A stretch of DNA of 64,000 bases, from positions 231,978 to 295,977 of the forward strand of contig NZ_FWZT01000007.1 of assembly GCF_900177345.1 (NCBI RefSeq), given 5' to 3'. A program made the translations under genes and the position numbers. Shown here one piece after another: positions 52,430-59,998 of the stretch (position 1 is its first letter; each line of letters begins with the position of its first letter). Source of the stretch: Pseudobacteriovorax antillogorgiicola. Its GTDB lineage: Bacteria > Bdellovibrionota_B > Oligoflexia > Oligoflexales > Oligoflexaceae. Under the pieces are notes generated by a model, which saw only the letters and a list, made by a program, of their open reading frames with translations, did no database searches and was not told the origin of the DNA.

Positions 52430-53679
52430 TGCTCAACTCCTTTTCTGTAGATGGTTTCTATGACTCTGAATCCTGGTAGTCCTGTAACTTTTTCAGATTG
52501 CTCTAAGTAATTTTGCATGTGCTTTGCGCACTCTTCCGAGTAGGTGCCATGTTCTATTCGCCTTTGTGCCAGCAGCTTTTGGCGACCAAGTACACCCTCC
52601 CAACCCATAGCTTCAAGACGCTCGGCCCTGCGATGGGCGACTGGAATGATCCTTGTGACTAGGTGGTCAAGGAATGCCTCGGCTACTTCAGGGTAGTCGG
52701 CGGCTGCAAGCTCAATTTGCGCTTTGAAGCCATAGGCCTTTGCTATGTCCGACTTGTAAAGTGCCAAAGGTTTTTCGTACTGAATGTAGACTTGGTATAG
52801 GTTGTTACGGTCCCAATCTGTGTAGGCATTGAGCCACCAAAGTTCATAAGCATTGGCTAGATCATTAACGTGCAGGATGGCTCTGATCTTTGATCTCGTT
52901 TCTGATAGCTCATCCAAATAGTACTGAGAAGGGGCATTGCTCCATTTCTGCCTGATTGACTCGTAAGCAAATCTGATAAGGTTCTGCCTCGATTTTCTAA
53001 CCTCTAGAATGTAGCGCTTTATCTGCATAAGCTGGGTGGTCATCGTAATCCTGGTCGTATCGAGGACTGCTAGAGCTGGGTCAATATCAGCATCTTGACA
53101 GTTTACCGACATCAACCAGTTGATCTCATCTTTTTGCAACTCGTAACGCTGCTTCATTCTGGTTTGGGTTTCATCGATAACTTTTAGAAAGATCGATTCG
53201 GAAAGGGTCAGTTTCACCACATCATCAGCCATCTTTAGATATCCGCGATCAAGCTCCTTAATTGCATCGTGATTTTCAAGGCCTGTCTTTTCCTGTGATA
53301 GATGCCCATCAATGAAAGACTGAATCAGAGCTATACCTTCGCTGTGCTTAGCCTTTAGGTGGCTAAAGTTTCGGTAAACGTCATAGTTCATTCTTTCTGG
53401 TGCTGGACTGCTTTTTAGTGCTTCAATAACTAAGGGAGTATCAGACCTGTCGTCAAAGAACGTCTGCCTATAGCCATTAATCTCAGAGGCTATGGCGTCA
53501 AGGCGATAGGTACACTCGTTTACTCTTGCCACCTTTGGCAGGCAGACATTGTTCAGATAGTCTAGGGCACGCCTGATCTCTTCTTCACTGGCACCGGCTG
53601 GCGGTTTTGTAAATTCACACAATGGTGCTGCACTCAGTAACCTTGGTAGCAGCAATAGGATAAAGACAAGTAATCTCAT
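52411..53679 (-). CDS. Exported helical protein, partner of the toxin operon
   Basis: Signal peptide MRLLVFILLLLPRLLSAAP. The mature protein of about 400 residues is almost all helical and charged, with four scattered Cys near the N-terminus (CEFTKPP, NNVCLPKVARVNECTY) and one near the C-terminus. GGAGG lies before the ATG. No family recognised. It is located between the Cys-rich repeat gene (39 bases upstream) and the toxin (overlap of 19 bases), so it is certainly co-transcribed. It might be a chaperone or delivery partner (inference). Confidence 0.6.
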   Translation of the reverse strand: MRLLVFILLLLPRLLSAAPLCEFTKPPAGASEEEIRRALDYLNNVCLPKVARVNECTYRLDAIASEINGYRQTFFDDRSDTPLVIEALKSSPAPERMNYDVYRNFSHLKAKHSEGIALIQSFIDGHLSQEKTGLENHDAIKELDRGYLKMADDVVKLTLSESIFLKVIDETQTRMKQRYELQKDEINWLMSVNCQDADIDPALAVLDTTRITMTTQLMQIKRYILEVRKSRQNLIRFAYESIRQKWSNAPSQYYLDELSETRSKIRAILHVNDLANAYELWWLNAYTDWDRNNLYQVYIQYEKPLALYKSDIAKAYGFKAQIELAAADYPEVAEAFLDHLVTRIIPVAHRRAERLEAMGWEGVLGRQKLLAQRRIEHGTYSEECAKHMQNYLEQSEKVTGLPGFRVIETIYRKGVEQCRSSN

Positions 53680-53718
53680 AAATACCTCCGTTTGAAAGGG
53701 AGCATCTGCCCCAGTTAA

Positions 53719-54693
53719 TTAACGATTGCTGATGTAGCGTTGAACATGCTCAATTTCAGATTTGACATTGGCGTCTTGTCTAGCAACGATGTCATTGATA
53801 AGAAGGCCTAGCTCTTGGTCTTTGACTTCAAACCAGTCAACGATCAGGTCATGGCTCTTTTTGGTAGCGCACTGAGACTTAAAGCGAACAAATCTTGCTT
53901 GACTGATGCCATCTGGCTTTGGCATCGTTCGAAGGTCTGATGTTGAAATGGTGTCACAGTCGATACCATCTAGAACTATCCTAATTTCTTCCTCAACCGA
54001 GCAATCATGGGTTACATCTGAATAGTCATAGCCAAACTGCAAGAAAAAAGTATCCTTGGCATCAGTGACGACTTCCCAGTATAGATCATCATCGCTGTAC
54101 TTATCGATCATGCACCATAGGGCTTTTTCGTGTCCGATTTTCGCATAAAGGTCTTTCTTCTTTTCAGGAAGCTCCAGTAGGTAAAGCTCCATGTTATCAC
54201 TAACATTTGTAAGGTACTCGTTAAGTTCCTCTGGAGTCTTATACATGGAGCAGGATCGGTGTGTTGATACACCAAAGGAAGGATGAGAACACTGCTTGTA
54301 TAGGGCAACACCAAATTCAGCACGCTCACACGCTGAATAAGCGGCGACACCAAACGCTGAGTGACGACAGGAGGCGGGAATACGTTCCCAGCCTACGCAT
54401 GCACCAACCGGTTCAGCGCAAATACCGCGATACCATAGATTACAGTCCTCATAGACGGCACAAGCACCACGAGTCGTCCCGCAATGTTGCTCGCTTGTTC
54501 CCTCATTAAATAGTGCCGGTGGACAAAGACTGCTAACTTGGGAATTATAACGCTCGATACCACAGACTTCACCACGATTAGCGTGATAGGATTCGACACC
54601 ACAAATTGAATGACGAACGGTTTTAAGCTCAAGCGATTGAGCCTTCGGAGAAAAAAGACACACGAGTACAGCTACAGCAAAAAACAGCTTCAT
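53719..54693 (-). CDS. Exported Cys-rich repeat protein, first gene of the toxin operon
   Basis: Signal peptide MKLFFAVAVLVCLFSPKAQS. Residues 25-150 consist of short Cys repeats: CGVESYHAN, CGIERYNSQ, CRHSAFGVAAYSAC, ERAEFGVALYKQC and SHPSFGVSTHRSC, i.e. units of about 14-20 residues with the theme (F)GV-x-x-Y-x-x-C. The remainder is helical and charged. Repeats with paired Cys suggest a disulfide-rich surface stalk. GGAG lies eight bases before the ATG. It may expose or deliver the lipoprotein toxin (inference). Confidence 0.6.
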   Translation of the reverse strand: MKLFFAVAVLVCLFSPKAQSLELKTVRHSICGVESYHANRGEVCGIERYNSQVSSLCPPALFNEGTSEQHCGTTRGACAVYEDCNLWYRGICAEPVGACVGWERIPASCRHSAFGVAAYSACERAEFGVALYKQCSHPSFGVSTHRSCSMYKTPEELNEYLTNVSDNMELYLLELPEKKKDLYAKIGHEKALWCMIDKYSDDDLYWEVVTDAKDTFFLQFGYDYSDVTHDCSVEEEIRIVLDGIDCDTISTSDLRTMPKPDGISQARFVRFKSQCATKKSHDLIVDWFEVKDQELGLLINDIVARQDANVKSEIEHVQRYISNR

Positions 54694-54795
54694 TTGCTAC
54701 TCCAGAAATAGATTTTATTGTCAGTTTGTTTTTGGCAATCTGGTGAACCACCTCGCCAGGACGGGAGATTTCAGCACACAATTGCTAGGCACTGC

Positions 54796-54885
54796 TTTCA
54801 ATTCCCGTGGAAGACCCCTAGAGGGTAGGCTGTACATCGATACAGAGTTGGGCCTTACTTAGGTGACTTTCCAAGGGAATTGAAA
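54796..54885 (-). promoter_or_regulatory. Long imperfect inverted repeat in the toxin-operon leader
   Basis: TTTCAATTCCCGTGGAA (54796-54812) pairs with TTCCAAGGGAATTGAAA (54869-54885), 16 of 17 positions. The intervening bases include a further small hairpin CTGTA/TACAG around 54830-54845. In the minus-strand transcript this would form a two-level stem about 100 bases before the first start codon, so it may be an attenuator, a regulator target or a small RNA. Confidence 0.45.
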
Positions 54886-55141
54886 TTGTGTTCTACTTTG
54901 ATTCGGCTCCTTTCATATCCGTTAAAGATTCGATGAGCTGAATGTAGTCACTGGATTTGGAGTGTCGATGTGAGATAGTGTGTAATTGGGGGATTCTTAC
55001 GGGAATGGAAATATTGGGCCGGTATAGGAATTCTGGCCCAAAATAGCTCTAATGAGTTTCGTTATCAGAAGTAGGTACCTCTTGCGGAGGCGAATCCAAG
55101 AATAGGCTTGGATTCTATCTTTCGAGCTGGGCTGAACGACA

Positions 55142-55166
55142 CTCGATGGGAAGCTTCCCATTGAGC
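55142..55166. repeat. Palindrome copy A (ATGGGAA-TTCCCAT family)
   Basis: CTCGATGGGAAGC pairs with the following TTCCCATTGAGC. It lies ten bases beyond the stop codon of the 73-residue gene. Related palindromes follow other members of the small-protein array at 55487-55509 and 57015-57039, with a half copy at 55987-55996. On the minus strand the last two are followed by T-rich sequence, so they could act as terminators or attenuators between the small genes. Confidence 0.6.
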
Positions 55167-55176
55167 GCCGAACTAT

Positions 55177-55398
55177 CTACTTGCAGTTACCTTGTCCATC
55201 ACAGCCTGGCTTGATGCCGTACTTTGAATCGAACCCCTTCTCCCAAAGACGTTGCTGCTCTAACTGGGAGATTTCTCTATAAGACTCTTCTAGATTTGCC
55301 TCCAGAGAATCGGTTTCCATATTCTTGCCAATTAAGCAAGAGCCTAAGATTATATTTAACGCAAGAAGTAAGCCAATTAGAATAATTGCTTTATCCAC
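55177..55398 (-). CDS. Small anchored CDGQGNC-tail protein (member 1)
   Basis: A GTG start (55398) follows AAGGAC at six bases. Membrane segment KAIILIGLLLALNIILGSC (residues 3-21), then a coiled-coil helix (LEANLEESYREISQLEQQR), then the shared tail SKYGIKPGCDGQGNCK. The N-terminal half is nearly identical to that of the 56672 gene. It is the last gene of the array. The two tail Cys are five residues apart and could form a disulfide or bind a metal. Role unknown. Confidence 0.65.
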   Translation of the reverse strand: MDKAIILIGLLLALNIILGSCLIGKNMETDSLEANLEESYREISQLEQQRLWEKGFDSKYGIKPGCDGQGNCK

Positions 55399-55486
55399 GA
55401 GTTGTCCTTATCTTTTTACAGCATCCATCGCCAAATAGCACACTAAACGCCACTAGGCTCGATGGGAAACTAACCAAAAATGGAAA

Positions 55487-55509
55487 CTTGATGGGAACTT
55501 CCCATCAAG
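55487..55509. repeat. Palindrome copy B
   Basis: CTTGATGGGAA and its complement TTCCCATCAAG, nearly joined. It lies beyond the stop of a remnant CDGKGNC tail. On the minus strand TTTCCATTTTTGG follows, giving a terminator-like layout. Confidence 0.55.
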
Positions 55510-55523
55510 CGCAAACTACCTAC

Positions 55524-55556
55524 TTGCAGTTACCTTTTCCATCACAGCCCAGCAAA
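55524..55556 (-). pseudogene. Solitary CDGKGNC tail remnant
   Basis: On the minus strand GGCTGTGATGGAAAAGGTAA and the next bases encode GCDGKGNCK-stop, the shared tail of the array, but what precedes it is the intergenic sequence found at 57427 onward. The body of this copy has been deleted. Confidence 0.6.
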
Positions 55557-55605
55557 TCCCAAGGTTGGTATTGTTGGGGCTCTTATTAAAAACGGCTATG
55601 TCCCC

Positions 55606-55842
55606 TTAGGGAGTTTCTTTCTTCTCACGCTGAGTCTTTTCAGCTTCTTTCTTGATTTCGAGAGCCTCTTTCTTGATTTCAAGAGCCTCTTTCTTGATTT
55701 CAAGAGCCTCTTTCGCGATTCTATTTTTCTCTTCAGCTATTTCGTTTGCGATCTTTCGATTTCTTGATGTCGTATAAGTGTAGAAAGCCAGAATTGCAAC
55801 CAGCGCTACTGAAGTCAAGCGTATAAGTATAAGGGCACTCAT
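55606..55842 (-). CDS. Small anchored heptad-repeat protein (member of duplicate block 2)
   Basis: A membrane segment (LTSVALVAILAFYTYTTS) is followed by a coiled coil built from exact heptads: NEIAEEKNRIAKEALEIKKE, with EALEIKK repeated three times. The DNA shows a 21-base tandem repeat. The gene is nearly identical to the one at 57485. Its start overlaps the stop of the remnant frame 55839-55991 by ATGA. The heptads match the style of the NRIA repeats in the 586-residue exported protein, which suggests the two interact (inference). Confidence 0.65.
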   Translation of the reverse strand: MSALILIRLTSVALVAILAFYTYTTSRNRKIANEIAEEKNRIAKEALEIKKEALEIKKEALEIKKEAEKTQREKKETP

Positions 55843-55991
55843 CTCTTGATTGACTCCCAGTTCTGAACATTCAACATTGGATGAAGTCCTACGGCAACAT
55901 TTTTAACCAGTAAAATAGCGGCGCCTAACAAATGAACCTCTTTGACGCAAAAGTGATATTGGTAAAGTGGTCTAGAATGAAAACCTCCCAT
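55839..55991 (-). pseudogene. Remnant of the exported heptad-protein C-terminus
   Basis: This 50-codon frame ends in NVQNWESIKR-stop, matching the CHIQNWESIKR end of the large exported protein at 57745, and overlaps the next start with ATGA in the same way. Its upstream part (LLGAAILLVKNVAVGLHP) does not match and its ATG lies in a half palindrome. It is a fragment of a duplicated copy. Confidence 0.55.
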
Positions 55992-56006
55992 CGAGCCCAA
56001 AACTAT

Positions 56007-56318
56007 CTATTCGCAGTTGCCTTTTCCATCGCAGCCTGGTTTAACTCCGAACTGACTGGATTGAAAACCATAGTCATAAAGCCATCGATCCTCGTTATTC
56101 CGAATGCGCCGTTTCATGTTCTCAGTGTACTCTTTCTCCTGGAATACCGTGTAGATGAACAACAAAATATGTCCAACTAAGAAAAACATAATAACCTTGA
56201 CTACCGGGCTCTTCCAGCCTGAAAGCTTCTTTTCACAATCGAATTTACTTCTTGCCAATATAGTTACCTCTTCCATCGTACCCGCTGCGAATTCCATAGA
56301 AAGAGTCATATCCATCAA
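56007..56318 (-). CDS. Small anchored CDGKGNC-tail protein (member 2)
   Basis: The C-terminus is QFGVKPGCDGKGNCE. A membrane segment (VVKVIMFFLVGHILLFIYTVF) lies in the middle and is followed by a charged helix. The N-terminal 40 residues overlap the tail of the preceding gene in another frame, so the true start may be one of the internal ATGs (56300 or 56276); no strong ribosome site decides. Function unknown; same family as the other tail proteins. Confidence 0.5.
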   Translation of the reverse strand: MMDMTLSMEFAAGTMEEVTILARSKFDCEKKLSGWKSPVVKVIMFFLVGHILLFIYTVFQEKEYTENMKRRIRNNEDRWLYDYGFQSSQFGVKPGCDGKGNCE

Positions 56319-56460
56319 TCCACTTAATTTGCTCTCTAAGATCCAAAATCGTATTTTCCAATATATGGATTTGCGTGCCTAAGTGATGAACGCTGACCAT
56401 CAAGGAAAATATCATAATCATCAATGAAATAATTAAAAGAAAGTTGGTCCTATGATTCAT
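56245..56460 (-). CDS. Small anchored protein with degenerate tail (member 3)
   Basis: Membrane segment FLLIISLMIMIFSLMVSVHH (residues 7-26), then a helix and the tail YGIRSGYDGRGNYIGKK, where both Cys of the shared motif are Tyr. GGGA lies eight bases before the ATG. The coordinated loss of both Cys argues that they function as a pair in the other members. It overlaps the next gene by about 70 bases. Confidence 0.55.
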   Translation of the reverse strand: MNHRTNFLLIISLMIMIFSLMVSVHHLGTQIHILENTILDLREQIKWIDGYDSFYGIRSGYDGRGNYIGKK

Positions 56461-56671
56461 CGCTTATCCCGTCCTAATCCTGTTGATTACTTGATTCTAG
56501 GAATACTATTTTTCCAAATTCCGAAGACTTTCTTGTAGTCGTCTACTATTTGTAATCTTGTGATTCCCTGGAAGAGCGGGGACCAAATAGAAAACTCCAA
56601 TTGATAGTCGTGTTCATGGAGATCTTAGAGACTCACTATTGCTTTATAATTGGTTACTGCCCTCATATAGG

Positions 56672-56926
56672 CTAATTGCAGTTACCCTTTCCATCACAGC
56701 CTGGCTTGATACCGTACTTTGAATCGACCCCCTTCTCCCAAAGAGACTGCTGCTCTAGCTGCACTATTTCTTTTTCTAGAATTAACTTTTCTCTGTCGGT
56801 CAACAACTTCTCTTGCTGAATTGTTTCTTTCAGATTATCGATTTCCATATTCTTGCCGATAAGACAAGAGACCAATATTATGTTTGTCGCAATAAGTACG
56901 CCAATTAAAATAATCGCTTTATCCAC
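56672..56926 (-). CDS. Small anchored CDGKGNC-tail protein (member 4)
   Basis: The GTG at 56926 with AGGAC is the start, by identity with the 55177 gene; the longer upstream frame is not coding. Membrane segment KAIILIGVLIATNIILVSC, then a longer coiled coil (EKLLTDREKLILEKEIVQLE) than in the paralogue, then SKYGIKPGCDGKGNCN. It belongs to block 1 of the duplication. Confidence 0.65.
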   Translation of the reverse strand: MDKAIILIGVLIATNIILVSCLIGKNMEIDNLKETIQQEKLLTDREKLILEKEIVQLEQQSLWEKGVDSKYGIKPGCDGKGNCN

Positions 56927-57014
56927 GAGTTGTCCTGATCTTATAGAGCATCCATCGCCAAATAGCACACTAAACGCCGCTAGACTCGATGGGAAACTAG
57001 CCTGGGAATGAAAA

Positions 57015-57039
57015 GCTCGATGGGAACTTCCCATCGAGC
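57015..57039. repeat. Palindrome copy C
   Basis: GCTCGATGGGAA pairs perfectly with TTCCCATCGAGC across a single C, and TTTTC follows on the minus strand. It lies ten bases after the stop of the 113-residue gene. Confidence 0.6.
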
Positions 57040-57048
57040 ACAACCAAT

Positions 57049-57390
57049 CTACTTGCAGTTACCTTTTCCATCGCAGCCCGGTTTTACTCCGTACTCGGAC
57101 TCCTCACCCACAGAGTACTTGAGTCGCTCGATCGAGTTTTTAAGGTGCCAATTTTCTTGCTTCAAATCTTCTTTGAGATGCCTAATATCTTGCTTCAAAT
57201 CCAAAATATCTTGTCTATTCTGATGAGTCGATAGTACTACATATGAAGATAGAAGAAGTATAAGGCTCAATAGGTTAGACGGCCTCAATACGCTTTCAAG
57301 CCTTTCTAGTTGCTTATCTGTCCTCAAAATTCTTTCAAGCCATTCCACTAGTTGCTTAGCCCGCCTCAACACTCTTTCAAGCCTTTCCAT
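57049..57390 (-). CDS. Anchored CDGKGNC-tail protein (member 5)
   Basis: ATG 57390 (MERLERVLRRAKQ) with GGAGG upstream is preferred to the TTG at 57441. An amphipathic Arg/Leu repeat region (LERVLRR, LERILRT, LESVLRP) precedes the membrane segment (LLSLILLLSSYVVLS), and a Leu/Asp/Lys coiled coil leads to SEYGVKPGCDGKGNCK. The N-terminal side is probably cytoplasmic and the tail periplasmic. Largest member of the array. Confidence 0.6.
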   Translation of the reverse strand: MERLERVLRRAKQLVEWLERILRTDKQLERLESVLRPSNLLSLILLLSSYVVLSTHQNRQDILDLKQDIRHLKEDLKQENWHLKNSIERLKYSVGEESEYGVKPGCDGKGNCK

Positions 57391-57484
57391 CGCTAGCAAT
57401 CCTCCATTTTCATACGTAGCAACTCTCAAAACCAAGCCCAAGGTTGGTATTGTTGGGGCTCTTATTAAAAACGGCTATTTCCCC

Positions 57485-57748
57485 TTAGGGGGCTTCTTTC
57501 TTCTCACGCTGAGTCTTTTTAGCTTCTTTCTTGATTTCGAGAGCCTCTTTCTTGATTTCAATAGCCTCTTTCTTGATTTCGAGAGCCTCTTTCGCGATTC
57601 TATTTTTCTCTTCAGCTATTTCGTTTGCGATTCTATTTTTCTCTTCAGCTATTTCGTTTGCGATCTTTTGATTTCTTGATGTCGTATAAGTGTAGAAAGC
57701 CAGAATTGCAACCAGCGCTACTAAAGCCAAGCGTATAAGGGCACTCAT
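57485..57748 (-). CDS. Small anchored heptad-repeat protein (member of block 1)
   Basis: ATG 57748 overlaps the stop of the upstream exported protein by ATGA and matches the start of its paralogue at 55842. Membrane segment LALVALVAILAFYTYTTS, then IANEIAEEKNR twice and (E)ALEIKKE heptads to the end. Translational coupling to the large heptad-repeat protein points to a stoichiometric partner. Confidence 0.65.
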   Translation of the reverse strand: MSALIRLALVALVAILAFYTYTTSRNQKIANEIAEEKNRIANEIAEEKNRIAKEALEIKKEAIEIKKEALEIKKEAKKTQREKKEAP

Positions 57749-59505
57749 CTCTTGATTGACTCCCAGTTTTGAATATGACATTTTAAAGGAACAATTGCTT
57801 TTTTCCCTCTAAATTCATTTGACTTATAATCTATAGGATCGCTCTCTTTTCCCATATTTTCCTCAAATTCTTGAGAGTATGTTGTAAACTTATTCGACCT
57901 ATTCAAAATATGCTTATAGTCTGATGACTCAGCAATCTGCCTTTCATAAACACCCTCGCAGACTGCCGCTTCAGTTCCTTTGGAAAAGTGAAGATTATGA
58001 GGGTTTCTATTAATGGGGGTATTATCGCGAGCATTCCATCCCCCCTCTCTAGTCCAATGAATACCCAGGCTATTGGCTCCATGGATATTGAATGGATTCA
58101 CATCTTTAATAGGCTTTGATTTGGAAGGGTCTTTCTTATCTTTCTCCTCTACTGTAGTCGAGTGAGAAGGGTTAGGATTTGAGTTGTCTTTTTGATCCGC
58201 TCCACTCTTCTTCTCAAGCTCTAAAGCTTCAGCCGCAATTCTATTTGCTTCAGCCGAAAGTCTATTTGCCTCTTGAGCAGCCTTTACAGCTTCAGCCGCA
58301 ATTCTATTTGCTTCTCTGGCACTTTCTTCTGCAATTCTATTTGCTTCCTCAGCATTTTTATCGCTTGACCATGCAGCATAAGCTGCTATCACAACGCCAC
58401 TAACTGTAGATGCACATATGGCATTAGTTGCACAAGCGACGATAGGTGCTAGTGGCCCTGCCCCCCTGGTGTTGATCTTATCTCGGTAGACAGTTCCAGT
58501 TATTGTCCCAACTAGCTGACCATCTTGTCGACTCTGGCCTCCAAGCTTTATTTTACTTCCATCTTGATTAGCAACCAAGCAGTCAAGAGCTTCGTGTGCC
58601 GAAGGGTTAACAGACTTCAGTAGATCCATTAATTCCTTTGTTTCAGCATTAGCTAGCTTAGACGTTGGATCTCCATCGAGTGCAGCAATAATTGTAAGTG
58701 TCATTTCATATTGATTTTCACAAGTCTCGCTGTCTTCGAAGTACACCTTTTGATGATCATACATATCCTTTATCTCTAAGAATCGCTCTTGGACATCTTC
58801 ATCAACTTGATTAGAAGAAATGCTAAAGGATGGTGCTTCAACTGAGTTAATGAGTTTTTCATACTTGTTGACTGTTTTTTGACTACACTTGGAGTTGAGA
58901 GCCATCTGCCGAGGGTTATTTATAGACTCCACTAGAAGCTCTGAACAAGCTTTCTTCTGCGTGTTCGTGCAGTCGGAAACACCTTCCATGAGAGGAGGGG
59001 AAACGGCTTCGCCTCCTAGTGAACTCACCGCCTCTTGAAACTTGCTTTCCTCGGTTTTGAGAAACCTCCCAACTTTAGACTGTAGATCATAAAATCTGGA
59101 GGGACTCACAGTTTTTAGTCGAGCATTACAAGCGATAGTAGGATCTTTCCCCTCGTATAGCGCATCCAGCACACTTTTTCCTAGATTATCACCTTTAATG
59201 TGTATCTTTGGTTGTTTTCTCCAATCAGGGAGTCTATCAGATGGAAAGCCACCGCCGATATTGATGATATTGGGTTGCCCTCGTCCTCCGCTAATGCCTG
59301 AAGACTTTGTGCCGATGAATGGATCTTCGATACGCAGGCTTTTATCGTCTGGCACGTTCAGTTTTCTATGAATATCAAGATCCCCAAGATCCCCAAGATC
59401 AAACTTTTTAAGTTTATTCTCTGCTAGTCTAAAATTTGGTGCAGCCCGAACAACTGGCTCAAAGAAAATAAGATAAGCAAGTGCGCTTGCCATAGCTCGT
59501 TTCAC
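57745..59505 (-). CDS. Large exported heptad-repeat protein, possible effector
   Basis: The GTG at 59505 with AAGGA six bases upstream is preferred; the open frame begins at an ATG at 59511 that sits directly on the ribosome site. Signal MASALAYLIFFEPVVRAAP. A globular Cys-containing region (100-350) is followed by a membrane-like segment (TVSGVVIAAYAAW) and a coiled coil of NRIA heptads (EEANRIAEESAREANRIAAE). A polar linker leads to a C-terminal domain with HWTREGGWNARDN and NPHNLHFSKGTEAAVCEGVY. I do not recognise that domain; position and modularity suggest a toxin-like or surface effector. Confidence 0.55.
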   Translation of the reverse strand: MKRAMASALAYLIFFEPVVRAAPNFRLAENKLKKFDLGDLGDLDIHRKLNVPDDKSLRIEDPFIGTKSSGISGGRGQPNIINIGGGFPSDRLPDWRKQPKIHIKGDNLGKSVLDALYEGKDPTIACNARLKTVSPSRFYDLQSKVGRFLKTEESKFQEAVSSLGGEAVSPPLMEGVSDCTNTQKKACSELLVESINNPRQMALNSKCSQKTVNKYEKLINSVEAPSFSISSNQVDEDVQERFLEIKDMYDHQKVYFEDSETCENQYEMTLTIIAALDGDPTSKLANAETKELMDLLKSVNPSAHEALDCLVANQDGSKIKLGGQSRQDGQLVGTITGTVYRDKINTRGAGPLAPIVACATNAICASTVSGVVIAAYAAWSSDKNAEEANRIAEESAREANRIAAEAVKAAQEANRLSAEANRIAAEALELEKKSGADQKDNSNPNPSHSTTVEEKDKKDPSKSKPIKDVNPFNIHGANSLGIHWTREGGWNARDNTPINRNPHNLHFSKGTEAAVCEGVYERQIAESSDYKHILNRSNKFTTYSQEFEENMGKESDPIDYKSNEFRGKKAIVPLKCHIQNWESIKR

Positions 59506-59800
59506 TATCATTCCTTTTTGGATCTACGAAATACATTGCTGTTACCCGTCAGAATGGGCAGGTGAAGGCTTTCTAATCTAAAGAGACGAGCTAAGCAAGG
59601 AAATTCGAGAGGTTTATTGATATATTTTACTCATCCGTCATCAGGGCTAAATTTGAGGAGCAATTAACTGGCTGATTTATTGAACTTTTGACTGAGAGTT
59701 ACCAAAGTTAAGTGTGCCCGTCCTACGCATGTAATATACCAAGGCGCACCCCACCATAGCCAGAGTATTTCCTAGCCAAAATTCATTAAGTCTTCAAAGA

Positions 59801-59986
59801 TCACGGGGAAAGAGTCGTCATTTCATATGCTTGAGCGCTATCGTCAAAAAGTTCGCAAGGCTCATCAAAGTAAACCTTACCCTCAAGCCCAATCTTTTTA
59901 ACCAAAAGCTCTTTAGGATACTCTTGCTCGATGTATTCATCGGTACTTGTAACCTTTAGAGACGCGAGATTGTTTTGGGGTTTCAT
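59801..59986 (-). CDS. Small hypothetical protein, 61 aa
   Basis: An acidic 61-residue product (LASLKVTSTDEYIEQEYPKE, then VYFDEPCELFDDSAQ) with protein-like composition. The ATG lies 12 bases after the stop of the DUF1963 gene with only AGG close by, so it may be translated by read-on from that gene. It might be a further immunity-type or accessory protein; unrecognised. Confidence 0.4.
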   Translation of the reverse strand: MKPQNNLASLKVTSTDEYIEQEYPKELLVKKIGLEGKVYFDEPCELFDDSAQAYEMTTLSP

Positions 59987-59998
59987 CCTATATATACT

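Larger units (their letters stand above)
54694..55176. other. Leader region of the toxin operon
   Basis: About 480 bases between the Cys-rich gene and the small CDGQGNC protein. Contains the long inverted repeat at 54796-54885 and a palindrome at 55142-55166, both listed separately. No coding frame is convincing. Confidence 0.45.
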
